A DNA stretch of 64,000 nt from Cytophagales bacterium WSM2-2 (GCA_015472025.1 BNHL01000001.1:4514001-4578000); one strand, 5' to 3'; positions 35,990-45,600 are shown, counted from the stretch's first letter. The notes: a model not told the origin generated them from the sequence alone. A program made the numbers and translations.

Positions 35990-36664
35990 TTATAAAGCAA
36001 TCTGCTGAACGGAAATTTCAGGATCAGGTACATCAGTACAGACACAACAGGTATAATCGTTACTGATCTTTAAAGGATGCAGATACCAAAGAGTATCCTC
36101 ATCAGAAATTTTTCCGACATCCTTCCGTAGATCTACGGATGCCATCGGCACTTGCAAGCCGCGTCCGTCTGCTTTCAGCAAACTTTCTTTTTGCACCCAG
36201 CGTTGAAGAACTTCAAAAGCAGGATTTGTTGCACCGGATATTTCATACCACTCTGAAGGTGAGAAGCAGCTTCTGTATTCCTTCCAGTCGATCGGTCTAA
36301 GGTGTTCAACATCAATACCAACATTACTAAGACTCGCAGCACATACCAGCAGATCACCACTGTGTGCAATATTAAACGATACCGGATGCTTCGGTAGAAC
36401 GGGTTTGCCGAATGAAGTCAGCTTCATTTCTTTAAATTCATTTTCGGTTCCGCCAAACGTTTGCAGTAAATGAAATGCGAGCCATCTTCCTAAAATAAAT
36501 CTTTTGTTTACCTGGTCCCCCCGGTAATGGGGGGATAGTAAATTCCAGTAGACACTTATTTCCGAAATCGATTTCATTTCCCGCTCATCGACATCAGCGC
36601 TATTGAGAAAATAGACCACAATTTTTTTCGGATGAGCAGCGAAAGAGGATATTTTTTTATTCAT
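35990..36664 (-). CDS. 4'-phosphopantetheinyl transferase (Sfp type)
   Basis: About 224 residues from the Met at 36664 (MNKKISSF); an ATG at 36751 would add 29 residues but would put the dyad at 36685 inside the gene. It moves phosphopantetheine from CoA to a carrier-protein serine. Visible motifs are FNIAHSGDLLVCA, VGIDVEHL (Mg-binding D and E) and FEVLQRWVQKESLLKADGRG (W/KEA-type). It is divergent from the polyketide synthase, whose carrier serine is its likely target. The last residues (DPEISVQQIAL) are typical of the family tail. Confidence 0.9.
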   Translation of the reverse strand: MNKKISSFAAHPKKIVVYFLNSADVDEREMKSISEISVYWNLLSPHYRGDQVNKRFILGRWLAFHLLQTFGGTENEFKEMKLTSFGKPVLPKHPVSFNIAHSGDLLVCAASLSNVGIDVEHLRPIDWKEYRSCFSPSEWYEISGATNPAFEVLQRWVQKESLLKADGRGLQVPMASVDLRKDVGKISDEDTLWYLHPLKISNDYTCCVCTDVPDPEISVQQIAL

Positions 36665-36684
36665 CAAATCGTAACAAAAATCAG

Positions 36685-36699
36685 TAGGAGTTATTCCTA
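36685..36699. promoter_or_regulatory. TAGGA-N5-TCCTA dyad, copy 4
   Basis: TAGGAGTTATTCCTA is a perfect 5-5-5 dyad 20 bases upstream of the preferred PPTase ATG (36664) and 178 bases upstream of the synthase ATG (36878). It has the same sequence and spacing as the sites at 4459, 6419 and 12224. It could link the biosynthetic locus to the two-component systems. If the PPTase begins at 36751 the site is intragenic and its meaning weakens. Confidence 0.4.
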
Positions 36700-36877
36700 A
36701 CGAGGTAATTTTTCGGTTGTAGTCGATCGTTAAGTTGCAAGTATGAAACATTTTTTTGCAATACGTCTATTGCTCGGCTCTCGATCATGTTTCACTGGAT
36801 TTATTTCGACCAACAGTGTTAATACACGGTCGTTAAAATGGCGGATTTTTTTTCGTTAACCATTTTCACACACACAA

Positions 36878-39800
36878 ATGAACAACCAGGATGAAAACGG
36901 GAAGAAACCGGTAGACCCTATTGCGATTGTAGGAATGTCGTGCCGCTTCCCGTCAGCAAACACACTAGAAGAATTTTGGAACTTACTGTCGCAGGGCAAA
37001 GACACCATCACCGACATGTCGTCCGACCGATGGGAGGTGAACGAATTTTATGATCCTGATCTCGAAGCTGCCAACAAGACCAACCAGCGGCACGCTTCGT
37101 TCCTGAAAAACATTCACGACTTTGATCCGCTGTTCTTTAATATATCTCCGGCGGAAGCAACGGAAATGAACCCATCGCAAAAACTCATGCTTGAGCTCGT
37201 GTGGGAGGCCATCGAAAATTCTTCCATCGCTTACAAAAAAATGCAGGGAACTAAAACCGGTGTATATGTCGGTAACATCTGGAACGACTTTGAACATTTG
37301 CGAAAGCGTAAGAATGCCAATGCCACTTCGCATTCGGCCGTAGGCCAATCATCGAATATTATTGCTAACCGGGTTTCGTTCAGTTATGGATTCACCGGAC
37401 CGAGTCTCGTAGTAGATACAGGTTGTTCCTCTTCACTGGTGGCGCTTCACCTGGCTTGTCAGAGTTTGTGGGACGAGAGTACGGAAGCATGTGTCGTGGC
37501 CGGAATCAATCACATACTTGATCCGGATCAATATGTGCTGTTGTCGAAATTCGGTGGGCTCTCTTCTAACGGACGATGCAGCACCTTTGATATTAATGGT
37601 GATGGATTTGTGCGCGGTGAGGGAGCAGGTGTCCTGATACTGAAAAGACTTACCGATGCGGAGCGCGACAATGACAAAATAGTGGCCATCATTCGCGGCA
37701 CGGCCATGAACAACAACGGCTACAATGTAAACTTGCCTGCCACGAGTACTGCTGGTCAGTTGCAGGTACTTCATGATGCCTATGCAACCAGCGGAATAAA
37801 TCCAGGCAAAGTACACTATGTCGAAGCGCACGGAACCGGCACTAAACTGGGCGACCCAACCGAGGCAAGAGCATTGGGAGAATTTTTCAGGGAAGGAAGA
37901 AATACCAAACTCCACATTGGCTCGGTGAAAACCAACATCGGTCACCTGGAAGCGGCAGCCGGCATTGCAGGTCTCATCAAAGTTGTTCTGGCAATGAAAT
38001 ACAAACAATTGCCGCCAAGCCTCAACTTTAAAACACCCAATCCCAATATTGCTTTTGAAGAATTAAAACTGCAAGTGCAGGCGGAACTCGGCACATGGCC
38101 AACAGAAAATGGTGAGACCCTCAAAGCCGGTATCAATTCTTTCGGCTGGGGCGGCACCAATGCACATACTATTATTGAAGAGTACAGAAAAACAAGTAAC
38201 ACGGAACACTATACTAATGTTGAAGCAGCGAGGTACACACTTCCCTTGTCTGCCAAATCCGGGCAGGCATTAAAAGACTACGCGAAAGCGTTTGCCTCTG
38301 CACTTCAAAATGCTTCCGAAGTATCCTTCCGTAAAATTTGTATCGCCACTGCCCTTTTAAAACCCAGGTTCGATCATCATGCGCTTTTTACCGCAACTGA
38401 TAAAAGTAAAATGATCGAAGCGCTGACCGCCTTTGCCGAAGAGGATGAGGTGTCTCCGCATAAGCTGCTTACCGCTGATGAAAGAGTAGTGATGATATTT
38501 CCGGGCCAGGGTTCTCAGTGGTTTGGCATGGGCTGTGAATTGTATGACAAAGAACCTGTGTTCAGGAAAGCAATTGAGGATTGCAATTCGGCATTTTCAA
38601 AATACATCGATTGGTCATTAACAGAGCAGCTCTTCACCACAGCAGGTCAAAGCGGTCTGAAGGAGATCAATGTCATTCAACCCGCATTATGTGCTGTGCA
38701 GATTGCGATGGCGCGCCTGTGGATGTCGTGGGGAATTATTCCTGACGCCATTGTAGGGCATAGTATGGGTGAGGTTGCAGCTGCCCATATTTCCGGTGCC
38801 CTAAACCTGGACGATGCTGCCCGCATTATTTGCACACGCAGCCGCCTGATGAAAACGGTAAGCGGGAAAGGCGGAGCGATGGCTGTCACCGAGTTGTCGG
38901 TAGCACAAGCGGAAGAATTGATAAAACCCTATTCGCAAATATCAGTAGCGGTGAGCAACAGCCCTAAGTCAACAGTATTGTCAGGGCAGGATCGGGAGAT
39001 ATCCAGGGTGATCGCTGAGTTGGATACCAAAGGACTTTTCGCTCGCCTGGTCAAAGTCGATGTTGCTTCGCACAGTCAGCAGATGGATGTTTTAAAAGAA
39101 AATCTGCGTGAGGCTCTCCGGGAGATCAAACCGGTGGCATCAGTCATCCCGATGTATTCTACGGTGCGTTCCAAAAAAATGGAAGGCAGCGATCTCGATA
39201 GTGATTATTGGGTAGACAACTTACGCCAGACCGTGCAGTTCGCTCCCGTCATGGAGAAACTGATGCTTGACAAACATGTGGTGTTTATTGAAGTGAGCCC
39301 GCACCCGGTGCTGATCAATGCAGTAAACGAATGTGCCGACCACCTGAAGAAAAAAATAATCACGATCGATTCTACTTATCGCGAAAAACCGGAGCACGAT
39401 TCAATATATAAGAACCTGGCAGAGTTGTATAGTCGCGGGTACGCGATCGATTGGTCAAAATTTTATCAAACAGATCGTGCGCCAGACATTGCACTGCCTT
39501 CCTATCCGTTTCAACGCGAACGCTTCGAGTTGGAAGACCATTCACACGAGCAGCAAGTCGACAAAAAAAGAAATTCCAGGTTTCCTTTGCTGGGCAACTC
39601 CATCCAACTGGCCGGGGATGACAACACGTTTTACTGGGAAACTCAAATCAGCCTCAATACATTCCCTTACCTGCAGGATCACCAGGTGAACGAAACTCCG
39701 GTGCTGCCGGGAGCCGCTTATGTTGAGATGCTGCTGGAGGCAGCCGGTGAAATATACCAGCAAGAGCCACCGGTGATTACTAACCTCAGGTTCATTAAAT

Positions 39801-42800
39801 CCATTAGCTTATCTAAAGAGGAACAATCTACGATTCAACTCAAACTGATCCGAAACGACAGGATCAATAAATTCCAGTTCTTCCTTAAAGTTCCCCGGTC
39901 TTCAGGAAGCGCTGTGTGGGAGTTGTTGTCGGAAGGTGAATTGAAAATCAACATGCGCCCCGATGTAAATCATCCGGTAGTCATCAATGATGCGCCTGTC
40001 GCATCGCTGGTCACCGGGACTGCGTACTATGAATCATTAAAATCGCTGGGGTTGCAATATGGAACTTACTTCCAGGGGGTAAAAGAACTCCGGAAAGTGA
40101 TCACGCCATTTCATGAAGAGATCCGTTTTGATGTAGAGGCCGATCAGCGCATTATATCCGCATCAGACAGGTATAAAATTCACCCCGCCTTGCTGGATGC
40201 TTTCTTTCAGCCGTTGTTCTTTTCAGTTTTTGAAACAGACCCCAGCCCCAATAACCGGACAACTTTTTTGGTTGAAGTTGGCGGTATCGAATGGCTAAAC
40301 CCGATTGATTCATCACAGCCCTTGTATGGAACAGCCGTGATCCACCCCGCGAAGAAAGATGAGCATCGCGGTTTCATCAACGTAGAAGCAGAAGTTACCA
40401 TCTATGACTCTTCAAGAATCCCGATGGTACGAATTACGGGATTGAAGGGGAAGATCATCGATACGTCACTGATAGAACAGCGCAAGGAGAAGTTGAAGAA
40501 CTGGTTGTATAAAGTGAGCTGGGTTAAGCAATTGGCTGCACATGCCTCCGTCAACTCAACCCCTGGAAAATGGGTGATCTTTGGCGATCCGTATGGTGTG
40601 AGCGATATCCTGACTGAACGGATGCGCATCAAGGGGTTTGAGACGATTCAAATCATTCCCGCCAATGGCTTCTTTAAATCTGATCCCGCCCGTTATTCTA
40701 TTAACTATGGCCGCGAAGAAGATTACCGTGCACTGATCGAAGATTTATTTGCTCCTGCCCGTGAAAAGATTGACGGCATCATTCACATCGGCAGCATGAG
40801 TTACACCTGGCAGGACCCTTACTTAACAGCCGATGTGGTAGAGCACAATCAGATCTACGGCAGTATCAGCTTCATGTACCTGCATCAGCAGCTCACCGCA
40901 CTTAAATTAAAAGACACCCCGCAGTTAGTCATCGTTACCAATGGCATTCAAACCATCAGCAAAGACCAGGATGTAGGTCAGCCGGTTCACAGCCCGTTGT
41001 GGGGAATGGCCAAGGTGATGTTCAACGAGCTTACTCATTTCAACTGCCGTTGTTTTGATCTCAGTGCGAACCCATCGATGGAAGAATTAAATCAGGTGGT
41101 CGCGCAGTTGTCTATCCTGAAAGATACAGAGCACGAGATCGCGTTCCGCGGAACGGATCAATATGTGCCGCGCCTGGGCATGCACGTGGAAGAAGAGCTT
41201 CCCACCAATGAGCCCAAAGAATTTTCTTCTACCGGAACCTACCTGGTCACGGGCTTCCGCGGACTCGGGTTTGTATTCATCGAATGGATGATCCGCCAGG
41301 GTGCCCGCAACTTTGCACTCGTAAGCCGCACGGGCGATGTAGCTCCGGAGATGACCGAGCGGATGAGCCTGCTGGAATACCAGGGTTGCCGTTTTAAAAT
41401 ATTCAAAGCCGACACCGGTGTTTACAATGAAATCCGTGACGTGATGGACGTAATCGAAGTCTCCATGCCCGAACTAAAAGGCGTCATTCACGCTGCCGGT
41501 GTAATAGAGGCACGCACGTTAACCGAATTGAATCAAAAGGAATTTCTGCGCATCCTGAATCCAAAAGTAAAAGGCGCCTGGAATTTACATTTACTCACAC
41601 AGCATAAGTCGCTGGATTGCTTCATCATGTTCTCATCGGCATCGACACTGATTGGCCTGAGCGGCCAGGGAAGTTATGTTGCTGCCAATGCTTTCCTCGA
41701 TACGCTGGCACATAGCCGCAGGCGCATGGGTTTGCCGGGCATGAGTGTGAACTGGGGCGTAATGAAAGATGTGGGCATGGTGGCTAATAAATCGGAGTTG
41801 GAAAAATATGCCAAAGCGGAAGGCTTCGAACCCGTGAGTATGAAAGATGCCATGGAAGTATTTAACGCCATCTATGACAGTGAGTACACACAAATCGGCA
41901 TCGTAAAAATCCATGCAGAAACGATGGCCAGCTATTACTCCGAACTTTCCAGGGCTCCGTATTTCAAAGGACTACTCGTTCAGGAAAATAAAGTGACACA
42001 AAACGAAGCCAGTTTCCTTGACAAGCTGGCTGCCGCAGAAAGCGTTGGGGCCAGAATAGTTTTACTGGAAAACCTCGTGGCACAGTGGGCCGCAAAAATC
42101 ACCAAGACTTCTTCATCGCGCATCAAGCCTACCATGACATTCAAGGGGCTTGGCATTGATTCGCTGATGGCCATTCAGCTGAGAAATCTTCTTGAGAAAA
42201 GCCTCAACCTCAAGCTGTCGGTGGCGATGTTCTGGACACATCCCAGCATCCAGGAGTATGCCACTTTCCTGAGTCGCACACTGGCCGAGCAACTCCTGAT
42301 CAAAAATCTGGAGGGCGAATCACTCCGCACAAGCGAACCCAATCCACTTCACTGGTTTGTGACTCCACAACCTCGTCCGGATGCCGCAGTCCGTGTTTTC
42401 TGTTTTCATGATGCAGGGGGGAATGCTTCGCTCTATCATTCATGGCCGGATACACTGGGCGATCAACTTGAGCTGGTGGCTATCGAACTCCCCGGACGCG
42501 GAAGAAGGATGAACGAAAAACCGTATTCGAACTTACAGGAGTTGATCCATGACCTCATGCTAGTGCTGACACCGCTGCTTGATAAACCTTTTGTTTTCTT
42601 CGGTCATAGCATGGGAGGGCTCATTGCTTTTGAACTGGCACGCGCACTCAACCACGCAAATCTGCCAAAGCCATCGCGCTTGTTCATATCCTCTACGCCA
42701 GGTCTTACCACTTACACGAGACAGGAAGTAGATCCTTCTTCAAGTGACGAAGCGTTGGTCCGCCTGTTTCCACACCTGAACAGGCAAAACATCAATGACG

Positions 42801-43093
42801 ATGAATTGCACCAGGTGCTGGTGGGTTTAATGCGCACGGATCTTCACTTGCTGAATAACTATTCCTACCGTGCTGAAAAACCAATCGATATACCTCTCAC
42901 CATAATTTATGGCACGGAAGACGAGCGCGTCAAAACAGAGCAAGCAGATCATTGGAAGAATGAAACATCGACTTCCTGTACCATCATCCCCCGTCCGGGT
43001 GGCCACCGGTATATTGATCACGATGCTGTTTTTCTAACAGCACTGATCACTTCCGAATCGATTGCTTCTACACCGGTAAAAAGTCTGTCATGA
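36878..43093 (+). CDS. Type I polyketide synthase, one module KS-AT-DH-KR-ACP-TE
   Basis: A 2071-residue synthase. KS (about 13-430): C183 in VVDTGCSSSL, H318 and H356. AT (about 490-800): S629 in GHSMGE, with a VASH specificity motif, of the [YVW]ASH form linked to methylmalonyl-CoA (inference). DH (about 900-1170): H935 and D1107; its HxxxGxxxxP motif has Glu in place of Gly. KR (about 1450-1640): S1587, Y1600 and N1604 are present, but the cofactor loop reads TGFRGLG (1458-1464), one residue shorter than TGGxGGLG. ACP: S1762 in GLGIDSLMA. TE (about 1820-2060): S1911 in GHSMGG and H2043. There is no ER or methyltransferase domain. The product is unknown. Confidence 0.93.
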   Translation: MNNQDENGKKPVDPIAIVGMSCRFPSANTLEEFWNLLSQGKDTITDMSSDRWEVNEFYDPDLEAANKTNQRHASFLKNIHDFDPLFFNISPAEATEMNPSQKLMLELVWEAIENSSIAYKKMQGTKTGVYVGNIWNDFEHLRKRKNANATSHSAVGQSSNIIANRVSFSYGFTGPSLVVDTGCSSSLVALHLACQSLWDESTEACVVAGINHILDPDQYVLLSKFGGLSSNGRCSTFDINGDGFVRGEGAGVLILKRLTDAERDNDKIVAIIRGTAMNNNGYNVNLPATSTAGQLQVLHDAYATSGINPGKVHYVEAHGTGTKLGDPTEARALGEFFREGRNTKLHIGSVKTNIGHLEAAAGIAGLIKVVLAMKYKQLPPSLNFKTPNPNIAFEELKLQVQAELGTWPTENGETLKAGINSFGWGGTNAHTIIEEYRKTSNTEHYTNVEAARYTLPLSAKSGQALKDYAKAFASALQNASEVSFRKICIATALLKPRFDHHALFTATDKSKMIEALTAFAEEDEVSPHKLLTADERVVMIFPGQGSQWFGMGCELYDKEPVFRKAIEDCNSAFSKYIDWSLTEQLFTTAGQSGLKEINVIQPALCAVQIAMARLWMSWGIIPDAIVGHSMGEVAAAHISGALNLDDAARIICTRSRLMKTVSGKGGAMAVTELSVAQAEELIKPYSQISVAVSNSPKSTVLSGQDREISRVIAELDTKGLFARLVKVDVASHSQQMDVLKENLREALREIKPVASVIPMYSTVRSKKMEGSDLDSDYWVDNLRQTVQFAPVMEKLMLDKHVVFIEVSPHPVLINAVNECADHLKKKIITIDSTYREKPEHDSIYKNLAELYSRGYAIDWSKFYQTDRAPDIALPSYPFQRERFELEDHSHEQQVDKKRNSRFPLLGNSIQLAGDDNTFYWETQISLNTFPYLQDHQVNETPVLPGAAYVEMLLEAAGEIYQQEPPVITNLRFIKSISLSKEEQSTIQLKLIRNDRINKFQFFLKVPRSSGSAVWELLSEGELKINMRPDVNHPVVINDAPVASLVTGTAYYESLKSLGLQYGTYFQGVKELRKVITPFHEEIRFDVEADQRIISASDRYKIHPALLDAFFQPLFFSVFETDPSPNNRTTFLVEVGGIEWLNPIDSSQPLYGTAVIHPAKKDEHRGFINVEAEVTIYDSSRIPMVRITGLKGKIIDTSLIEQRKEKLKNWLYKVSWVKQLAAHASVNSTPGKWVIFGDPYGVSDILTERMRIKGFETIQIIPANGFFKSDPARYSINYGREEDYRALIEDLFAPAREKIDGIIHIGSMSYTWQDPYLTADVVEHNQIYGSISFMYLHQQLTALKLKDTPQLVIVTNGIQTISKDQDVGQPVHSPLWGMAKVMFNELTHFNCRCFDLSANPSMEELNQVVAQLSILKDTEHEIAFRGTDQYVPRLGMHVEEELPTNEPKEFSSTGTYLVTGFRGLGFVFIEWMIRQGARNFALVSRTGDVAPEMTERMSLLEYQGCRFKIFKADTGVYNEIRDVMDVIEVSMPELKGVIHAAGVIEARTLTELNQKEFLRILNPKVKGAWNLHLLTQHKSLDCFIMFSSASTLIGLSGQGSYVAANAFLDTLAHSRRRMGLPGMSVNWGVMKDVGMVANKSELEKYAKAEGFEPVSMKDAMEVFNAIYDSEYTQIGIVKIHAETMASYYSELSRAPYFKGLLVQENKVTQNEASFLDKLAAAESVGARIVLLENLVAQWAAKITKTSSSRIKPTMTFKGLGIDSLMAIQLRNLLEKSLNLKLSVAMFWTHPSIQEYATFLSRTLAEQLLIKNLEGESLRTSEPNPLHWFVTPQPRPDAAVRVFCFHDAGGNASLYHSWPDTLGDQLELVAIELPGRGRRMNEKPYSNLQELIHDLMLVLTPLLDKPFVFFGHSMGGLIAFELARALNHANLPKPSRLFISSTPGLTTYTRQEVDPSSSDEALVRLFPHLNRQNINDDELHQVLVGLMRTDLHLLNNYSYRAEKPIDIPLTIIYGTEDERVKTEQADHWKNETSTSCTIIPRPGGHRYIDHDAVFLTALITSESIASTPVKSLS

Positions 43094-43533
43094 AGTCATT
43101 GAAAGAGGATATTGTAGGTACATGGAAGCTGGTCTCCTGGACGTATAAAAATGAGAACGGAGAAGACGTGCACTACCTCGGAAAAAACAGTACGGGCATT
43201 CTGATGTACGATAAAAACGGGTACATGAATGCCCAGCTGATGAAAGAGAAACGATCTCCTTTCGAATCGGACTCTATAAACGGAGGTACTCCGGACGAGA
43301 CCTTCGGTGCCTTTCATAGTTACCTGGCATACTACGGCAGGTACTTTGAAGAAAAACCGGGCGAGTTAGTCCACGTGGTCGAGGGGAGTCTTTTTCCCAA
43401 TTGGGTTGGAGTAAGACAAGTGCGCTTTGGAAAAATCGAAGAAGATCAGCTGGTCGTGAGTACGCCACCCATCCAGGCCCACGGCCGGGAAATTGTTTTC
43501 TTCATTACCTGGGAGAGGGTAGGATCAATTTAA
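43090..43533 (+). CDS. Lipocalin-like protein coupled to the synthase
   Basis: A 147-residue lipocalin_5-type protein: VGTWKLVSWTYKNENGE, GKNSTGILMYDKNGYMNAQLM, SYLAYYGRYFEEKPGELVHVVEGSLFPNWVG and VRQVRFGKIEEDQLVVSTPP. Its ATG overlaps the stop of the polyketide synthase (ATGA), so they are translated together. Lipocalin-like domains are common beside polyketide synthases and bind or process hydrophobic products. It probably acts on, or sequesters, the polyketide (inference). Confidence 0.85.
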   Translation: MKSLKEDIVGTWKLVSWTYKNENGEDVHYLGKNSTGILMYDKNGYMNAQLMKEKRSPFESDSINGGTPDETFGAFHSYLAYYGRYFEEKPGELVHVVEGSLFPNWVGVRQVRFGKIEEDQLVVSTPPIQAHGREIVFFITWERVGSI

Positions 43534-43564
43534 ACGAGAAACTTTTAAACCAAAATAAATAAAT

Positions 43565-43966
43565 ATGGAATCACTATTTAAAGCAAAGAACGTTGAAATC
43601 AGTTATGATCCGGTTCACAAGTATATGTACTGCAATTGGATTGGATTTCAAAACAAGCAGTCCATTATGGAGACCGGTGGCATCATACTGGATCTGTTCA
43701 AGAAAAAGGAGATCAGTAAAATATTAAACGACAACTCACGCGTCACAGGACCCTGGCAGGATTCTGCAGAATGGACAGCCACCGTCTGGTTTCCTGAAAT
43801 GATCAAGGCAGGCTTAAGGCATTTCGCGTGGATATTTTCTGCAAATATCTTCGCAGAACTTTCAGCCAAGAAAGCAATGCCTGCAAACGAAATCGTTAAG
43901 TCGTTCAACAGCCTCGAAGAAGCCCGCAAGTGGTTAATCGATGCAAAAGTTCCGACCAGTGTTTAA
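43565..43966 (+). CDS. SpoIIAA/STAS-like protein
   Basis: A 133-residue single-domain protein with the pattern of STAS-like/SpoIIAA-like folds: a beta strand YDPVHKYMYCNWIGFQNK, a helix (SIMETGGIILDLFKKKEI), a strand ending in ILNDNSRVTG, and a C-terminal helix FNSLEEARKWLIDAK. A similar domain closes the PAS protein at 25024. It lies 31 bases after the lipocalin-like gene and before a strong terminator, so it is the last gene of the synthase operon. Role unknown. Confidence 0.75.
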   Translation: MESLFKAKNVEISYDPVHKYMYCNWIGFQNKQSIMETGGIILDLFKKKEISKILNDNSRVTGPWQDSAEWTATVWFPEMIKAGLRHFAWIFSANIFAELSAKKAMPANEIVKSFNSLEEARKWLIDAKVPTSV

Positions 43967-43994
43967 CAAGACACTATTTTGGTAATCGACAAAG

Positions 43995-44019
43995 CCGGAG
44001 GATTCTCCGGTTTTTTTTT
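43995..44019 (+). terminator. Terminator of the polyketide operon
   Basis: CCGGAG (43995-44000), loop GATT and CTCCGG (44005-44010), with A's before the stem and a run of T's after it: a classic intrinsic terminator 29 bases past the stop of the STAS-like gene. Confidence 0.9.
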
Positions 44020-44054
44020 ATAATACGGCCGTTACTGGTAAACCTGTCTATTTT

Positions 44055-44390
44055 ATTTCACGCAAAGGCACAAAGCCGCTAAGTGCCTCTGGATTTTAAA
44101 CACGGATGAAGACGTTTATATGGATAAGCCCAGGACTATTTATCTCGATTAAGGAGATACATTAAACCACAGAGTTCATAAAAGAACTTTGCGACTTTGT
44201 GCCTTTGCGTGAAATACCTCACTGCGCGATCAAGCCAATTTGATTTAAAGAAAATGCATTAACCGCAAAGCTCTCAAAGGTTCGCAGAGAAAATGCGTTA
44301 ATTTTTTATTTCACGCAAAGACACAAATCCGCTAAGGGCCTCTGTATTTTAAACACAGATGAAGACGTTTATATGGATAAGCCCCGGGTT
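44055..44390. repeat. Direct and inverted CGCAAAGGCACAAAG repeats
   Basis: The gap 44020-44697 is noncoding and repetitive. About 80 bases at 44055-44130 recur almost unchanged at 44308-44385, from TTTCACGCAAAG through GATGAAGACGTTTATATGGA to TAAGCCC. TTTCACGCAAAGGCACAAAG also recurs inverted as CTTTGTGCCTTTGCGTGAAA at about 44197-44216, so the segment can form a long hairpin. Dispersed intergenic element; the origin is unknown. Confidence 0.7.
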
Positions 44391-44520
44391 GTTGTTGGTC
44401 TCCCGACCAACAACTTTTTATTTTGAAGATTACTCAAATCCTATGGGCTTCTGTAAAATCCGTAAAAATTTGTCTGATGTATCATTTAGAGATTTAAGAG
44501 ATTGTTGGTCGACCAACAAT
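44384..44520. repeat. GTTGGTC repeat, complete copy
   Basis: A roughly 137-bp unit opening with GTTGTTGGTCTCCCGACCAACAAC-type text (44391-44414) and closing with the 20-bp palindrome ATTGTTGGTCGACCAACAAT (44501-44520). The interior (TTTTTATTTTGAAGATT, GGGCTTCTGTAAAAT, AAATTTGTCTGATGT) is shared with the copies at 53822 and 55589. It is noncoding and inserted right next to the CGCAAAGG repeat. Confidence 0.8.
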
Positions 44521-44697
44521 AACCAATAGTTTTTTTTATAATACAAGTCTGACAATCGATACCTAATAATATAGTGTAACCAAGATACCGTGTCGTTAGA
44601 TTCACGACAAAAAAATCCGCGTTATCTACTATACAATTTTTATAAGGTCTTTGCACGAATTTGCCTTCTGTATTTGTTTTAAGTTAAAGCAGAAGTT

Positions 44698-45516
44698 ATG
44701 AAAGTGGTGATAGTAACATTCTTGTCGTTAGTGGCTTTTAGTTCTGCGAGCTTGCTGTATGTGGCGCTTAAAGATAATCGGGCTTTTGACCGTAACCTGG
44801 GGGAGACCCGCGCCATTGCTGATTCGCTCACGCTGGAAAACGATTCGCTCGGGCAAAACGCAAGAGTGCTTCAGGGCAGAGTTGATTCACTCGAAACAAA
44901 TAACAAAAAACTGTCGCAATCACTTCGCCTGGTAAATTCAAAGTTGGCACTCAATGAACAGGAAATGGCCAGGCAGATGAAACTGGCCGAAGAGAAGTTT
45001 GTTGACCTTTCAAAGATGCATGACAGTGCCAACCAGTTGTTGACGGCAACCCGGAAGCAACAGGTAGCCCTGACGGCAGACTACAACAAATTAAAGATGG
45101 AGCTTACCGAGCTTGGCAAAGCCAAAAAGCAGTTGGAAGAGGAGTTGTCTGTAAATCGCCTTCACGTGAGGGAGAATATTCTACTGGAGTCCTTCGCGCA
45201 AAACGAAAAGCCTACAGCGATCGGTGATAAAGTCAGTAAGATAGTGGCTACGTTCAGTACGCCAATGGAAATAAAGAAGCCTTCATTCCGGATGTTAGAC
45301 CCGAACGGAAAACAGCTGACAGACCAGGATGGGATTTTTGAATTTAAGACATTCAAAGAATCAGAATTTCCTCCCGGTATGGCCGGACTGGGTAAACCCG
45401 TCTACAAAGCAGAGCTTACCTACCAGGTCCTGGAAAAATTAGGTAGCGGCATTTACAGGATTGAAATGTCGGCAAATAATAAACCAGTAGGCAGCTTGCT
45501 ACTGGTTTATAGGTGA
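44698..45516 (+). CDS. Coiled-coil membrane-anchored protein
   Basis: A 272-residue protein with an N-terminal membrane anchor or signal (VVIVTFLSLVAFSSASLLYVAL) and a long coiled coil (about 35-165; heptads such as DSLTLENDSLGQNARVLQGRVDSLETN). A C-terminal globular domain (about 180-272; VSKIVATFSTPMEIKKPSFRMLDPNGK, GSGIYRIEMSANNKPVGSLLLVY) looks like a beta-sandwich. It probably sits at the inner membrane with its C-domain in the periplasm. No family is recognised. Confidence 0.65.
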   Translation: MKVVIVTFLSLVAFSSASLLYVALKDNRAFDRNLGETRAIADSLTLENDSLGQNARVLQGRVDSLETNNKKLSQSLRLVNSKLALNEQEMARQMKLAEEKFVDLSKMHDSANQLLTATRKQQVALTADYNKLKMELTELGKAKKQLEEELSVNRLHVRENILLESFAQNEKPTAIGDKVSKIVATFSTPMEIKKPSFRMLDPNGKQLTDQDGIFEFKTFKESEFPPGMAGLGKPVYKAELTYQVLEKLGSGIYRIEMSANNKPVGSLLLVYR

Positions 45517-45600
45517 TTCCTCGTTATAGATCGCAAAAAGTTAAGCTTGACAACCGAACGGTTTCACCAGGCTAACGATCCAACGAATAATCGCCTGCAG

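Noticed and set aside
37433-38008. Long minus-strand frame inside the KS domain of the polyketide synthase
   Set aside because: It is the antisense of strongly conserved KS motifs and its product has no recognisable domain.
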